This document shows positions 1 to 7,337 of a DNA stretch of 14,610 bases, piece after piece. Numbering within the stretch: position 1 is the stretch's first letter; each line of letters begins with the position of its first letter. Source of the stretch: TH5896 sp049578985 (GTDB lineage: Archaea > Thermoproteota > Nitrososphaeria > Nitrososphaerales > Nitrososphaeraceae); assembly GCA_049578985.1 (NCBI GenBank), contig JBAUMZ010000156.1:1-14610 (forward strand). The letters are read 5' to 3'. The translations under genes were made by a program, and so were the position numbers. The notes below the pieces were generated by a model. It saw only the letters and a list, made by a program, of their open reading frames with translations, was not told where the DNA came from and ran no database searches.

Positions 1-808
1 TTGCTTGCTGCTCTCCGACTGCTCTGGCTTCTGCCTGTTGAGCTTCAATCTCTATTCTACGCAGCTCATTCTGTGCCTGCAATGCCCTCTGCTGGGCTGC
101 TACTTTTGCCTCTACTGCCTTAACAAACTCCGGAGAAAACTGGAACTCTGTAATGGAGATAGCGTCCACAATGATATTATAAGCTGCAAGTCTTGCTCTA
201 ATTTGCTCTTCAATTTGATCCTTTACAATTTCTCTTTTTGTAATTAACTCCTCTGCATTGAATCTAGCTGTCACCTGTTTCACTGATTCTTGAATTGCTG
301 GGACAATCACCCTATTGGCATAATCCAGTCCGATTTCCTTGTATACAATCTGGGCATTATCAGGATTAATATGATAATTTAGGGCTACCTGCGTTCTAAC
401 ATCCTGAAGGTCTTTAGAAGCGGACGCTGCATCTTCTGTAATTTTCTGCGTCCGAACTTCCATTTGGACTACGTTATCTCGAACAGGAACGACGAAATGG
501 ATTCCTTCTTCAAGAGATCTGGTAGTGTCTACCGCACCAAAGTTTAAGAGTACACCCCGATAACCCGCATCTACGATTTTAACGCTACCTGTTATGGCTA
601 TCCCTATGATGATTATCCCTATGATGGCTGGGACTACAATTTTTATTAGCGGGCTAGAAATTCTGCCACGGTCAGGACCTGAACCCCTTGAATAAGGTGA
701 ACCATGAGGATCCTCCAGAGGTTCTCCTTCAGGTGTAGTCCTGCGAGGAGCACCGCTAGCAGCATATGGATCGTCTTTATCTTTACGCTTGAATGGGTTT
801 ACTTTCAT
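1..808 (-). CDS. SPFH/prohibitin-like (band 7) membrane protein, C-terminus outside window
   Basis: Translated from the ATG at 808-806, the frame stays open through 269 codons to the window edge, so the C-terminus is missing. The first ~50 residues are hydrophilic and rich in Pro, Gly and charged residues. A single transmembrane helix follows at about 54-75 (IVVPAIIGIIIIGIAITG). The SPFH domain begins at about 77 with VDAGYRGVLLNFGAV and continues with EGIHFVVPV, MEVRTQKI, DVRTQVALNYHI and DAISITEFQFSPEF. From about 226 the sequence becomes Ala/Gln/Glu-rich coiled coil (VEAKVAAQQRALQAQNELRR), as in prohibitins. Family knowledge: such proteins form ring or lattice assemblies on membranes, often controlling proteases or membrane domains; the substrate here is unknown. 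The long polar N-terminal tail before the helix is longer than in typical prohibitins. The family call is secure and the specific role is not. Confidence 0.92.
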   Translation of the reverse strand, partial: MKVNPFKRKDKDDPYAASGAPRRTTPEGEPLEDPHGSPYSRGSGPDRGRISSPLIKIVVPAIIGIIIIGIAITGSVKIVDAGYRGVLLNFGAVDTTRSLEEGIHFVVPVRDNVVQMEVRTQKITEDAASASKDLQDVRTQVALNYHINPDNAQIVYKEIGLDYANRVIVPAIQESVKQVTARFNAEELITKREIVKDQIEEQIRARLAAYNIIVDAISITEFQFSPEFVKAVEAKVAAQQRALQAQNELRRIEIEAQQAEARAVGEQQA

Positions 809-1475
809 TGTTTCTTAAGTCCTTGCACAGCATAGATATCCAATTTATCGTATAGGGGTAACATAACCAGCGAGATCAAATGCATGATTAATTTCAGCAA
901 TTTGCATATATATATGTTAGAACGCAAATACTGACGGTAAACGCTGTTTGAGAAATTAGTATTCATTGTGTCTTTGAAGTACTTTGCAAGTTCTAATGGG
1001 AAACTGCCTCGGTTTTAGTATACGAATCATGAAATTAACTTTGTATCCATTGAACCTGACTCAACAGCCGAAAGTTTTTGAAGATGATATGTTAATGAAT
1101 CCACTCTTTTCCGCATGAATATTATTAGACAAACCACATTTATCTAGCCTGCACCGAGTTTCTTAGACCCACTCATTCATCCATCCACCCATCGATCCTA
1201 CCTCTTCTACTATCTTTATTCTTCAGTTGGTCCCACTATTAGTAGTACCGGTACCAATACGACTTCTGATTGAATAGTACTAAACTAGATTCTCAGAAGC
1301 ATTTGTTAGAATCTACATACCTCCCCTTGATTCATTTCTGATATGATAAAAAAGCTACACAATAGTCTAACTCGCCACGAAAATATCATCTCGATCCAGA
1401 GAGGGGGGGGATGTTTGAACCTTTTTTCTTCTACTCCCACCCATATTAAAATGAGAAAGGGCATCTGAAAAAGTT
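809..1475. other. Noncoding region between SPFH gene and DNA ligase gene
   Basis: No credible coding frame or RNA gene was found in these 667 bases. Minor content: an inverted repeat AGATTCT/AGAATCT (1287-1293 and 1308-1314), a GTACCGGTAC palindrome (1245-1254), a CATC/CACC-rich stretch near 1165-1200, and a run of eight G (1403-1410). On the minus strand a short T run lies just past the ligase stop (1467-1473) with another T-rich patch near 1450; these may end ligase transcription, since archaeal terminators are often simple T-rich tracts. Confidence 0.6.
842..915 (-). promoter_or_regulatory. Candidate TATA elements upstream of the SPFH gene
   Basis: Read on the minus strand there are two AT-rich candidates: CATATATATATG at about 906-917, roughly 100 bp before the start codon, and TATACGATAAATT at about 842-854, roughly 40 bp before it. 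The nearer one would give a leader of about 15 bases, closer to the short leaders inferred for other genes here. Neither can be chosen firmly. Confidence 0.3.
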
Positions 1476-3614
1476 CTATTTCTTTGTTTTCTTCTTAAGC
1501 TGCTTTTTAAACACCTCGATCAACTCGCGGACAGATGTCGCGTCTTCTGGACCCTTGTCGTTTCTTATTTTTCCTGTGAACTTAGGAAATCGTAGTGCCA
1601 GGCCATAACCGTCTCTAATCGAATTGAGGCCTGCTGTGTGGGCTGGACTTAGTGTAATCTCCGAAGCGATCACTTCGATGACAATCTTTGGTTCAAACCA
1701 CACATCCATCTTTTCCATGCGGGTGTCAACTCTAGGTGACTTGTTACCGATACGAAGATTTTCAAGACTATTGTAAAAGCTTTCGAGATGCTGGTCGGTA
1801 AATCCTGTCCCCACCTTGCTCACGCTCCTGAAAATATCCTGGTATTCGTCATACGCTGCCAGCAAAAGGGCCCCGTACTTCCCAACCCTTCTCCCTCTTC
1901 CGTACAAAGCGCCTACGATTACCAAATCGAGGGTATCTGCTAGCTCGTTCCGATACTCGCGCTTTACTTTAATCCAGAGGTATTCTCTACTCCCTGCTCG
2001 ATAAACACTCTCTAGATGCTTGAGCATGATACCTTCGCATCCCGCCTCTATTGCCGAGTCCATAAATCTTTGGATCTCATTTTCATCACTTGACATAATT
2101 TGTGTAATTAATTGGATTCGGTTCGTAGTGGGATCATTCAAACTATTTTGGGTTATATCTGTCACTAGCTTGTCGGCCTGCCGAACGTCATCGAGGTGTG
2201 ACAGTGTTTTCTCTTGTTGGATTTTGATCTTGATCTTGCTTTTTTCTTTTGTTTCCATCCCACCGGGTCCGAATTTTTCTTTAACTCTATGACTCTTCTT
2301 GCTTGCTTTTTTTCCCTTACCGTCAGAACTGCCTCTGCCACTATCTATATCATTTTTATCGGTTGGATCCACATTCCCAATAAGTTTACTTAAGAGCCGT
2401 CTTCTTTCCTTGTACGCACACCTGGTTACTGATATGGTATCATTATATAATATATCAAATAAATTGACGATTACAGGGTAACTTTGCATCGCTTCTTCAA
2501 CCCCGTACTTCCTCCTCCGATGCATAAGTTCTTGAAAAGGTAAATACTCTGACGTACTCGGATCGACAGCGACAATCTCGCCTTCCAGTATCACAGCTTT
2601 AAGATTGTCCATTTTGCTAATGGCCTGGACCACATCTGGATAGTGGCTTGTGATATTTTCAAGGCGCCTTGAAAAGAGCTCTACTCGCACTCGGCTAAAA
2701 TTGTCATTTCTATCTTTGTCCCCGCGACTCTCAATGTCTTTATGTATCTGAACTCTCTCCCCATCCAATTTGTATTCGGCACCTGCTATTCCATCCATTC
2801 TATTGAGCCCTTCCTCTATTGATGAGGCTCTTTCGGCAAGCATCGGTCTAATCGGCTTGAAGAGGGTTATCTGTATTAAACGAACCGACTCGATTCCATT
2901 ACAGGCCAATTCTCTTGCAACCAAGCCGAGATCCCCGGATACATTATAAGCATTCTCTAATAGGGAACGGTTTGTTTTATCGTTGGTATAGGCAATTGAC
3001 AATGAGTCTAAAACGGTAAAATCCGCTATTCCCAGTCTTAGCGATCCCATAAGAAATTTCATTATGTACCTTGCTTCTCTTGGAGTAGTTTCATTGAGCA
3101 AACTGCTGACAAGTCTTAGCTTCATTTCCAAGGAACCCGAACCAGTAGTCTTGGCCACCTTTAACAAAGTAGTAAATACTCTCTCGACGGTCATTTCTTG
3201 AGAAAATAGCAGGTTCTGATTTTTTGTTTTCATTGCTTCTCCAGCTGAGTCACCAAGATCTCCTTTTTTCTGATAAATCTGTAAGATCTCTGGAATACTT
3301 TTACCAGATGACTGGGCAAGTGCTCGAATTGCCATCTTTTCTGCCAATCCTAATTCAATGCCTTCAAAAGGAGGCCCGAGTTTTCCTTGAATTAAATAGA
3401 CAACCTTGTCTATAATCTCACAATTAGTTTCCTTCAATAGCGTGACAAGATGATTTGTAAGAAGTAATCTACTTTTAGTTTCTTCCATCTTTTCAAAAGC
3501 GTCAACTAGTTTGGACAGAAGCAATGTCTCTTGTACAATTTCTGTAAGAATGGAATCTGACTTAAATCTATTAGCATTTGCCTCTGAATTAGTTACAATT
3601 TTAAGTGATTCCAT
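1476..3614 (-). CDS. lig: ATP-dependent DNA ligase (archaeal type)
   Basis: This enzyme seals nicks in DNA using ATP through a ligase-adenylate intermediate, in replication and repair. Domains in order: N-terminal helical DNA-binding domain (about 33-245); nucleotidyltransferase domain (about 250-555) with motif I YKLDGERVQ and adenylated Lys282, motif III LFSRRLENIT (313-322), EGEIVAVD (344-351), motif IV EGIMLK (527-532) and motif V WIKVKREY (547-554); then an OB-fold ending in motif VI RFPKFTGKIRNDKGPEDATS (675-694). All catalytic motifs are intact. At 712 residues it is longer than the usual ~560-600. Much of the excess is a Lys/Ser/Gly-rich insert at about 414-475 between RRRLLSKLI and the return of conserved sequence, plus about 30 residues before the conserved N-terminus. 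The start at 3614 fits a TATA box about 34 bp upstream. The gene appears to be transcribed alone. Confidence 0.97.
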   Translation of the reverse strand: MESLKIVTNSEANANRFKSDSILTEIVQETLLLSKLVDAFEKMEETKSRLLLTNHLVTLLKETNCEIIDKVVYLIQGKLGPPFEGIELGLAEKMAIRALAQSSGKSIPEILQIYQKKGDLGDSAGEAMKTKNQNLLFSQEMTVERVFTTLLKVAKTTGSGSLEMKLRLVSSLLNETTPREARYIMKFLMGSLRLGIADFTVLDSLSIAYTNDKTNRSLLENAYNVSGDLGLVARELACNGIESVRLIQITLFKPIRPMLAERASSIEEGLNRMDGIAGAEYKLDGERVQIHKDIESRGDKDRNDNFSRVRVELFSRRLENITSHYPDVVQAISKMDNLKAVILEGEIVAVDPSTSEYLPFQELMHRRRKYGVEEAMQSYPVIVNLFDILYNDTISVTRCAYKERRRLLSKLIGNVDPTDKNDIDSGRGSSDGKGKKASKKSHRVKEKFGPGGMETKEKSKIKIKIQQEKTLSHLDDVRQADKLVTDITQNSLNDPTTNRIQLITQIMSSDENEIQRFMDSAIEAGCEGIMLKHLESVYRAGSREYLWIKVKREYRNELADTLDLVIVGALYGRGRRVGKYGALLLAAYDEYQDIFRSVSKVGTGFTDQHLESFYNSLENLRIGNKSPRVDTRMEKMDVWFEPKIVIEVIASEITLSPAHTAGLNSIRDGYGLALRFPKFTGKIRNDKGPEDATSVRELIEVFKKQLKKKTKK

Positions 3615-3642
3615 GATTATGGGTAGGTCATCTATCAGAAAT

Positions 3643-3652
3643 GTTTTATAGA
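3643..3652 (-). promoter_or_regulatory. TATA box of the DNA ligase gene
   Basis: The minus strand reads TCTATAAAAC here, centred about 34 bp before the ATG at 3614. With the usual archaeal TATA-to-start spacing of about 25-27 bp, transcription would begin near 3621, giving a leader of only a few bases. No Shine-Dalgarno is visible. Confidence 0.55.
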
Positions 3653-3679
3653 TAGCGAATTGATGAATTAAGGTCTAGA

Positions 3680-3925
3680 CTACGGAAAAACTATGCCCTC
3701 GATATTTACATTATTTTTTTCGCCTTTGGCATTATTATCGAGATTTTTACAGGGTATCTTTTCAGGAAGGATTCCATTGCCGCAAGAATATTCTGAATGT
3801 TCATCGTTATTCTGCTCGTATCCCGTACCCTGAAGACCAGTAGGAGAAAATTCGCCATTTAGAGTGAAAACACCGAGCACTGTTATTATCAAGCCCAATA
3901 ATCCCATCTTGAACCCATTTTCCAT
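3680..3925 (-). CDS. Small secreted or membrane-anchored protein with a cysteine pair
   Basis: The 81-residue frame begins with a hydrophobic segment (about 7-22, MGLLGLIITVLGVFTL) typical of a signal peptide or membrane anchor. An Asn/Gly/Glu-rich polar part follows with exactly two cysteines, C48 and C59, in SCGNGILPEKIPCKN; a disulfide outside the cell is plausible. From memory, short CGNG...C-N segments occur in secreted proteins of Nitrososphaerales, but I cannot verify a family. An AGGA-like sequence lies a few bases before the ATG at 3925 and a TATA-like element about 40 bp before it, which support expression. It lies 65 bp upstream of ligase on the same strand, but that gap contains the ligase TATA box, so co-transcription is not required. 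The function is unknown. Confidence 0.6.
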   Translation of the reverse strand: MENGFKMGLLGLIITVLGVFTLNGEFSPTGLQGTGYEQNNDEHSEYSCGNGILPEKIPCKNLDNNAKGEKNNVNIEGIVFP

Positions 3926-3960
3926 GTTCCTAAACCCTTGTGATCCATTTTCTTGGCTTA

Positions 3961-3970
3961 TCTATATTAT
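3961..3970 (-). promoter_or_regulatory. Candidate TATA box of the small secreted protein gene
   Basis: The minus strand reads ATAATATAGA, centred about 41 bp before the start codon at 3925, implying a leader of about 14 bases that would include the AGGA-like site. A second TATA-like element, TTAAATATATC, lies at about 4003-4013 and could serve instead. Confidence 0.4.
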
Positions 3971-4032
3971 GAGAAATAATGACTGCTTTTTAATCAGATA
4001 TATTTAAGGCCACTTAACTTCTTATTTAAAAA

Positions 4033-4052
4033 TAGGTAATAGGTATTACCTA
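4033..4052. promoter_or_regulatory. Perfect 20-bp palindrome, candidate operator
   Basis: TAGGTAAT-AGGT-ATTACCTA has two perfect 8-bp arms around 4 bp and is flanked by A/T runs. It lies about 20-30 bp upstream, in the leftward direction, of the TATA-like element at 4003-4013. That is where an archaeal activator or repressor would bind. It is too short-looped and lacks a T tract, so a terminator is less likely. Confidence 0.45.
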
Positions 4053-4312
4053 AAAATATGTATCGAAAATAATAAGCAGAACAAAATGCAGCACTCATGG
4101 ATCTTTCTTTAGCGTGGTATTATGTCACTATGTCAGAATGCCTGTTTCGTATTCAAGTAACGTTTGTGATAATGGAAGAGTATCTAATTTAGATTCAGAA
4201 ATGTGTGTGATTCAGTCGGAGAAGTTGTGCGATTTCACGCAGAAATTTTATGTGCTTCTGCCATATCTCCGATGTTAAGTAGTTCTCCGAACCCGAATCC
4301 TTCCGATTTCAG

Positions 4313-4348
4313 TTGGTTAAAAGTGCTAAGTTGATTAAGAGTGCTAAC
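4313..4348. repeat. Imperfect tandem repeat, 2 x 18 bp
   Basis: TTGGTTAAAAGTGCTAAG (4313-4330) is followed directly by TTGATTAAGAGTGCTAAC (4331-4348), with 15 of 18 bases identical. A degenerate third start (AAGATTAAT) follows. It sits about 90 bp past the HtrA stop codon, in noncoding DNA. Confidence 0.7.
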
Positions 4349-4435
4349 AAGATTAATTGTATCTATTTCGCCTACTATCGGCTTTCAGGACCCGTTGTTA
4401 AGATGTTTGTTCCCTCTCAACAGTATCGGTAACAG

Positions 4436-5860
4436 TCACGGGAAGATCTTTGGCAGTTCAGGAAATCCTGGAATTTTTGGGAATTGAAACAATGGCGGGT
4501 TTGGATCAGATTTTTCGGATTCTTGCTCTTGATCTTGAGATGCTGATATCAATCGTGGCGACCCTGATGGTCTTTCTTCTAAAGTGACAGTTACGTCTGC
4601 ATTCTTGCCTTCTCTATTGATCCCTAGTATGACCTTATCTCCGACTTTTTTATTTTCTTCAAGGTGAGAAATAACATCATCCATCGACTTCACTGGTTGG
4701 CCGTCAATCTTAGTAACTATGTCTCCGCTCCTTACAGCCTGAGTACCGCTACCGAAATTCTCTCTGACTGTCTCACCTCTGATTCCTGCTTTATCTGCCG
4801 GACTATTATCTACTACTGATACCACTGCCGCTCCCTTGTAGTTTCTTGCTAACCCTAAGCTTTCGGCAATATCCGGAGATAGATCTTTGGCTGTGAATCC
4901 TAGCCAGGGATGCACATAGTTTCCTTTTTCTATAAGGATCGGAATTTCCTTAAGCAACATATTTGATGGGACCGCAAATCCAACTCCGGAATAAACTCCT
5001 GTACTTGAAAATATAGCTGTATTCATTCCAACTACTTCACCATTCATATTTAACAATGGTCCTCCTGAGTTACCTGGATTGATCGCAGCATCTGTCTGAA
5101 TTGTGTTAGCAATCGAGTATCCCGTTATGTCATTAGGTAACAACCGGCCAATCTGGCTAATCACACCAGTGGTTAGTGTACCACTTAAACCAAATGGATT
5201 ACCAATCGCGATTATTTGCTCTCCAACTTGTACTTGTGATGAATTTGCAATCCTTAAAGGAGCAACCCCCTTATTGAAGAATTCAGGATCCGTAATTTGC
5301 AAAATACCTATGTCCGAATAAGGATCCTTTCCAACAACTTTCGCAGTATATGTGTCACCATCAACGAATCTAACATCAACCTCCTCCACATCAGAAACGA
5401 CATGGTGATTTGTTATAATGCGTCCTTCCTTGTCATAGATAAAGCCAGAGCCAAGAGCAACATTATTCTGGGGAATTTCTCGCCCATTAAATATTACCAC
5501 TTCATTGGGCCCAGGTCTTGTACTTGTTATCTGCACGACGGAGTTTTCAGTTTTGTTGAAAATTTCCGGTAGCGATAATTCTAAGGAAGTTGATGAAAGA
5601 TCACCGGTAGCAGCTCCTTCAGTATGGTTTGGGAGCTGCTGCTGAGCCTGAACCACTGGCGGATTTAACGAAGGCGATGTTAATGATGATGGTAACGGCG
5701 CAGTTTGAGGTTGTGATGATGATTGCGATGGCATTATTGTCGAATAAGGTTGCAAATTATTGCTTGATAAAAATGGGATTGAAGGGAAAATGTTCATTGT
5801 GCCTACAAAATAGGCACCTACAATGAAAAATAAAACAAGAACCCACAGAAGTCTAGGCAT
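4436..5860 (-). CDS. Membrane-anchored HtrA/DegP-like serine protease with one PDZ domain
   Basis: An envelope quality-control protease that degrades or holds misfolded exported proteins. Numbering from the longest frame (GTG at 5878): transmembrane anchor at about 10-30, a Ser/Pro/Gln-rich linker at about 38-95, a trypsin-like domain at about 100-315, a PDZ domain at about 320-437, and a Pro-rich tail ending FPKIPGFPELPKIFP. The catalytic triad is complete: His159 in ITNHHVV, Asp189 in DPYSDIGILQI and Ser271 in NPGNSGGPL. The longest frame begins at a GTG, but a clear TATA box lies only about 11 bp before it. The ATG at 5860 (residue 7, MPRLLWVLVLFF) sits about 29 bp from that box and fits a leaderless start, so it is chosen here. 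The winged-helix membrane protein gene ends 102 bp upstream on the same strand. The protease domain should face outside the cytoplasm. Confidence 0.95.
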   Translation of the reverse strand: MPRLLWVLVLFFIVGAYFVGTMNIFPSIPFLSSNNLQPYSTIMPSQSSSQPQTAPLPSSLTSPSLNPPVVQAQQQLPNHTEGAATGDLSSTSLELSLPEIFNKTENSVVQITSTRPGPNEVVIFNGREIPQNNVALGSGFIYDKEGRIITNHHVVSDVEEVDVRFVDGDTYTAKVVGKDPYSDIGILQITDPEFFNKGVAPLRIANSSQVQVGEQIIAIGNPFGLSGTLTTGVISQIGRLLPNDITGYSIANTIQTDAAINPGNSGGPLLNMNGEVVGMNTAIFSSTGVYSGVGFAVPSNMLLKEIPILIEKGNYVHPWLGFTAKDLSPDIAESLGLARNYKGAAVVSVVDNSPADKAGIRGETVRENFGSGTQAVRSGDIVTKIDGQPVKSMDDVISHLEENKKVGDKVILGINREGKNADVTVTLEERPSGSPRLISASQDQEQESEKSDPNPPLFQFPKIPGFPELPKIFP

Positions 5861-5883
5861 TACTAATGATATTGACACACGAT

Positions 5884-5894
5884 TATTTATATAT
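5884..5894 (-). promoter_or_regulatory. TATA box of the HtrA gene; decides the start codon
   Basis: The minus strand reads AATATATAAAT, centred near 5889. Transcription would begin near 5862, two bases before the ATG at 5860 and well inside the longer GTG-started frame. Confidence 0.6.
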
Positions 5895-5930
5895 TGACAT
5901 TTCAGTCATTCTCTGATAATATTAATGTCA
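5895..5930. promoter_or_regulatory. Interrupted inverted repeat upstream of the HtrA TATA box
   Basis: TGACATT (5895-5901) and AATGTCA (5924-5930) are 7-bp inverted arms. Nested inside them are TCAG and CTGA (5902-5905 and 5913-5916). The structure abuts the HtrA TATA box on its upstream side, so it could be an operator. It also lies past the stop of the upstream gene and could form a weak hairpin in its transcript. Confidence 0.35.
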
Positions 5931-5962
5931 GAATGCAGATTTGATGAGTCATCTTCCACCAA

Positions 5963-6790
5963 TCAAGTTGATGAAACTTGCTTGCCGTTATTGTCCGACA
6001 TGGTAGGTAAGGACGAGTTCAAATCGCTTGTAGCAACCACTGGAATAATAGGTTCGAAAAGAATCAATCCACGCATATTTGAAATCACATAATGATAATA
6101 CAATGATAGGTCATCGTATGATGAGGATTCTAACGCAACCTTAGTAAAGTTCCCCTCATAGATAGCCTGTTTACTTGAATATGCCTTGTTCTGCTCAGAA
6201 TCGTAAAGTTGTTCAACAGGAATGGTCTTTCCCTTCTGTATTTCAGTGGCAAGCGGCGAGATATTTGCGAACGTGAATGACGTACTTCCGTCATTCACGC
6301 CAGTATATGCCCCACTGTTACCTGTAGTCTGCGAAGCTAGTGCAAAGATGGTTCCAAGGATAAAAAACGAAAAAACCAGCATTGAGGCACTAAGCTTGAT
6401 CGCTCGTTTCGGTATTCTCAGGAGAAGTTCTCTACTACCTTGTATTTCCATATCTGATTTGTAGGAACATTCACTTCGTGGCTTTACATGCTTTCCTTGA
6501 ATGGGAGGTCTTAATAGGATCTCATTTTCCTTTCTTTTATTCGCATAGTATTGTTCAGAAGCATCTTCGAGTAGGTTAAATACATCTCTTCTCATTTGTC
6601 GGTTGATAGCTACGTACAGTACTGAGGAGCATTCAGTCATGTTCAAATAGGAAAGGACCTGTAGTCTCGATACCGCATCAAAGATGAGCGATTTAGATTT
6701 GTCCGGAAATCCCTCTATTAAGGTTGACAGTTTAATAGGACCATGATGCTTGTACAGAATTCGTAGCACTGCGAGCTCTTCGGGATTCAT
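5963..6790 (-). CDS. Membrane-tethered winged-helix protein with extracytoplasmic domain
   Basis: The 275-residue frame starts with a winged-helix-like segment (about 1-75): PEELAVLRILYKHHGPIKLSTLIEGF, then SLIFDAVSRLQVLSYLNM as the likely recognition region, then a short wing (SSVLYVAINRQ). A basic, charged linker follows (80-130). One transmembrane helix (about 132-153, IKLSASMLVFSFFILGTIFALA) leads to a Ser/Thr/Asn-rich outside domain of about 120 residues. This layout resembles one-component membrane regulators such as ToxR or CadC, where an outside domain senses and the inside domain binds DNA; that is analogy, not homology. A GGTATATATTT box centred about 32 bp before the ATG at 6790 predicts a near-leaderless message. 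The gene lies upstream of HtrA on the same strand and diverges from another regulator, suggesting envelope-stress sensing. Confidence 0.7.
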   Translation of the reverse strand: MNPEELAVLRILYKHHGPIKLSTLIEGFPDKSKSLIFDAVSRLQVLSYLNMTECSSVLYVAINRQMRRDVFNLLEDASEQYYANKRKENEILLRPPIQGKHVKPRSECSYKSDMEIQGSRELLLRIPKRAIKLSASMLVFSFFILGTIFALASQTTGNSGAYTGVNDGSTSFTFANISPLATEIQKGKTIPVEQLYDSEQNKAYSSKQAIYEGNFTKVALESSSYDDLSLYYHYVISNMRGLILFEPIIPVVATSDLNSSLPTMSDNNGKQVSST

Positions 6791-6884
6791 TCGTCTGGTA
6801 TTTTTGGAGTTTATAGAAATATATACCTATGGACACAGTTGTCATTGACTCTGTAATTCTTGGCATGTTCAATATTCAAAGCGG
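6791..6884. promoter_or_regulatory. Divergent promoter region between two winged-helix genes
   Basis: This 94-bp space carries GGTATATATTT on the minus strand (6817-6827), well placed for the leftward gene. On the plus strand TTTATAGAAATATATA (6810-6825) overlaps the same box, and AATATT (6871-6876) could serve a start at 6903. Shared control of both genes is possible. Confidence 0.5.
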
Positions 6885-7337
6885 ATGACGAAACAGACAA
6901 ATATGACAGCATGTTATCATAAAGTTGTACTCATGGAGCAAACCGCGGCAGCCGAGACCAACTACGAATATGGAGTTTTGTCGAGAATATTTAGTTCAAG
7001 GGCCGTAGCTCAGATTCTGGATTTCTTTCTAGATCATAAAGAATTCGACTATTCTGCAAATGAGATAGCAAAAAAGACAGGTTTGTCATTCAGAACTATT
7101 TTTCGAGAAATTCCCGACCTTGAGGATAGACAGCTTATTTTCAATACCAGAAGAATAGGCAAGGTTAACATGTACAGACTAAACCTAGACCTCGAAGCAG
7201 TCGCTTCCCTTGAGAAATTTTCATTGGAAATGTCTCAAATTGCAAACAGGGCTGTAAAGCCTCGATTGACTGAACGGGAAGATGAACTATTTGATGAAAT
7301 GGGTAGTTTTTCTGAGGTGCAACATACTAAACATTGA
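6885..7337 (+). CDS. Winged-helix (HTH) transcriptional regulator
   Basis: A 150-residue cytoplasmic protein. Helices at about 27-52 (YGVLSRIFSSRAVAQILDFFLD) precede a clear helix-turn-helix at about 56-78 (YSANEIAKKTGLSFRTIFREI). A wing follows (LIFNTRRIGKVNMYRLN, 84-100), then an acidic C-terminal helical tail. The overall form resembles small archaeal MarR/ArsR-like regulators; I cannot name the family or the ligand. The start is uncertain: in-frame ATGs lie at 6885, 6903 and 6933. The first 16 residues (through CYHKVVL) look unconserved in character, and the ATG at 6933 (MEQTAAAETNYEYG) is a good alternative. No Shine-Dalgarno supports any of them. It diverges from the membrane-tethered winged-helix gene. 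Confidence 0.85.
   Translation: MTKQTNMTACYHKVVLMEQTAAAETNYEYGVLSRIFSSRAVAQILDFFLDHKEFDYSANEIAKKTGLSFRTIFREIPDLEDRQLIFNTRRIGKVNMYRLNLDLEAVASLEKFSLEMSQIANRAVKPRLTEREDELFDEMGSFSEVQHTKH

Larger units (their letters stand above)
3926..4435. other. Noncoding region between HtrA gene and small secreted protein gene
   Basis: No frame longer than a dozen or so codons looks coding. The region holds the TATA candidates for the small protein, a 20-bp palindrome, an 18-bp tandem repeat (the last two listed separately), and AACAGT twice just past the HtrA stop (4415-4440). A small RNA or control region is possible but nothing identifies one. Confidence 0.5.

Noticed and set aside
5..247. Plus-strand open frame of 80 codons
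   Set aside because: It lies opposite the SPFH coding sequence, has Cys/Leu-rich low-information composition, and is a shadow of that gene.
1403..1410. Run of eight G, considered as a phase-variable tract or quadruplex
   Set aside because: It is a single short run outside any gene, with no further G runs nearby to form a quadruplex and no promoter next to it.
4130..5936. Shared 12-mer ATGTCAGAATGC at 4130-4141 and 5925-5936
   Set aside because: Several identical 12-mers are expected by chance in a window of this size, and the flanks do not match.
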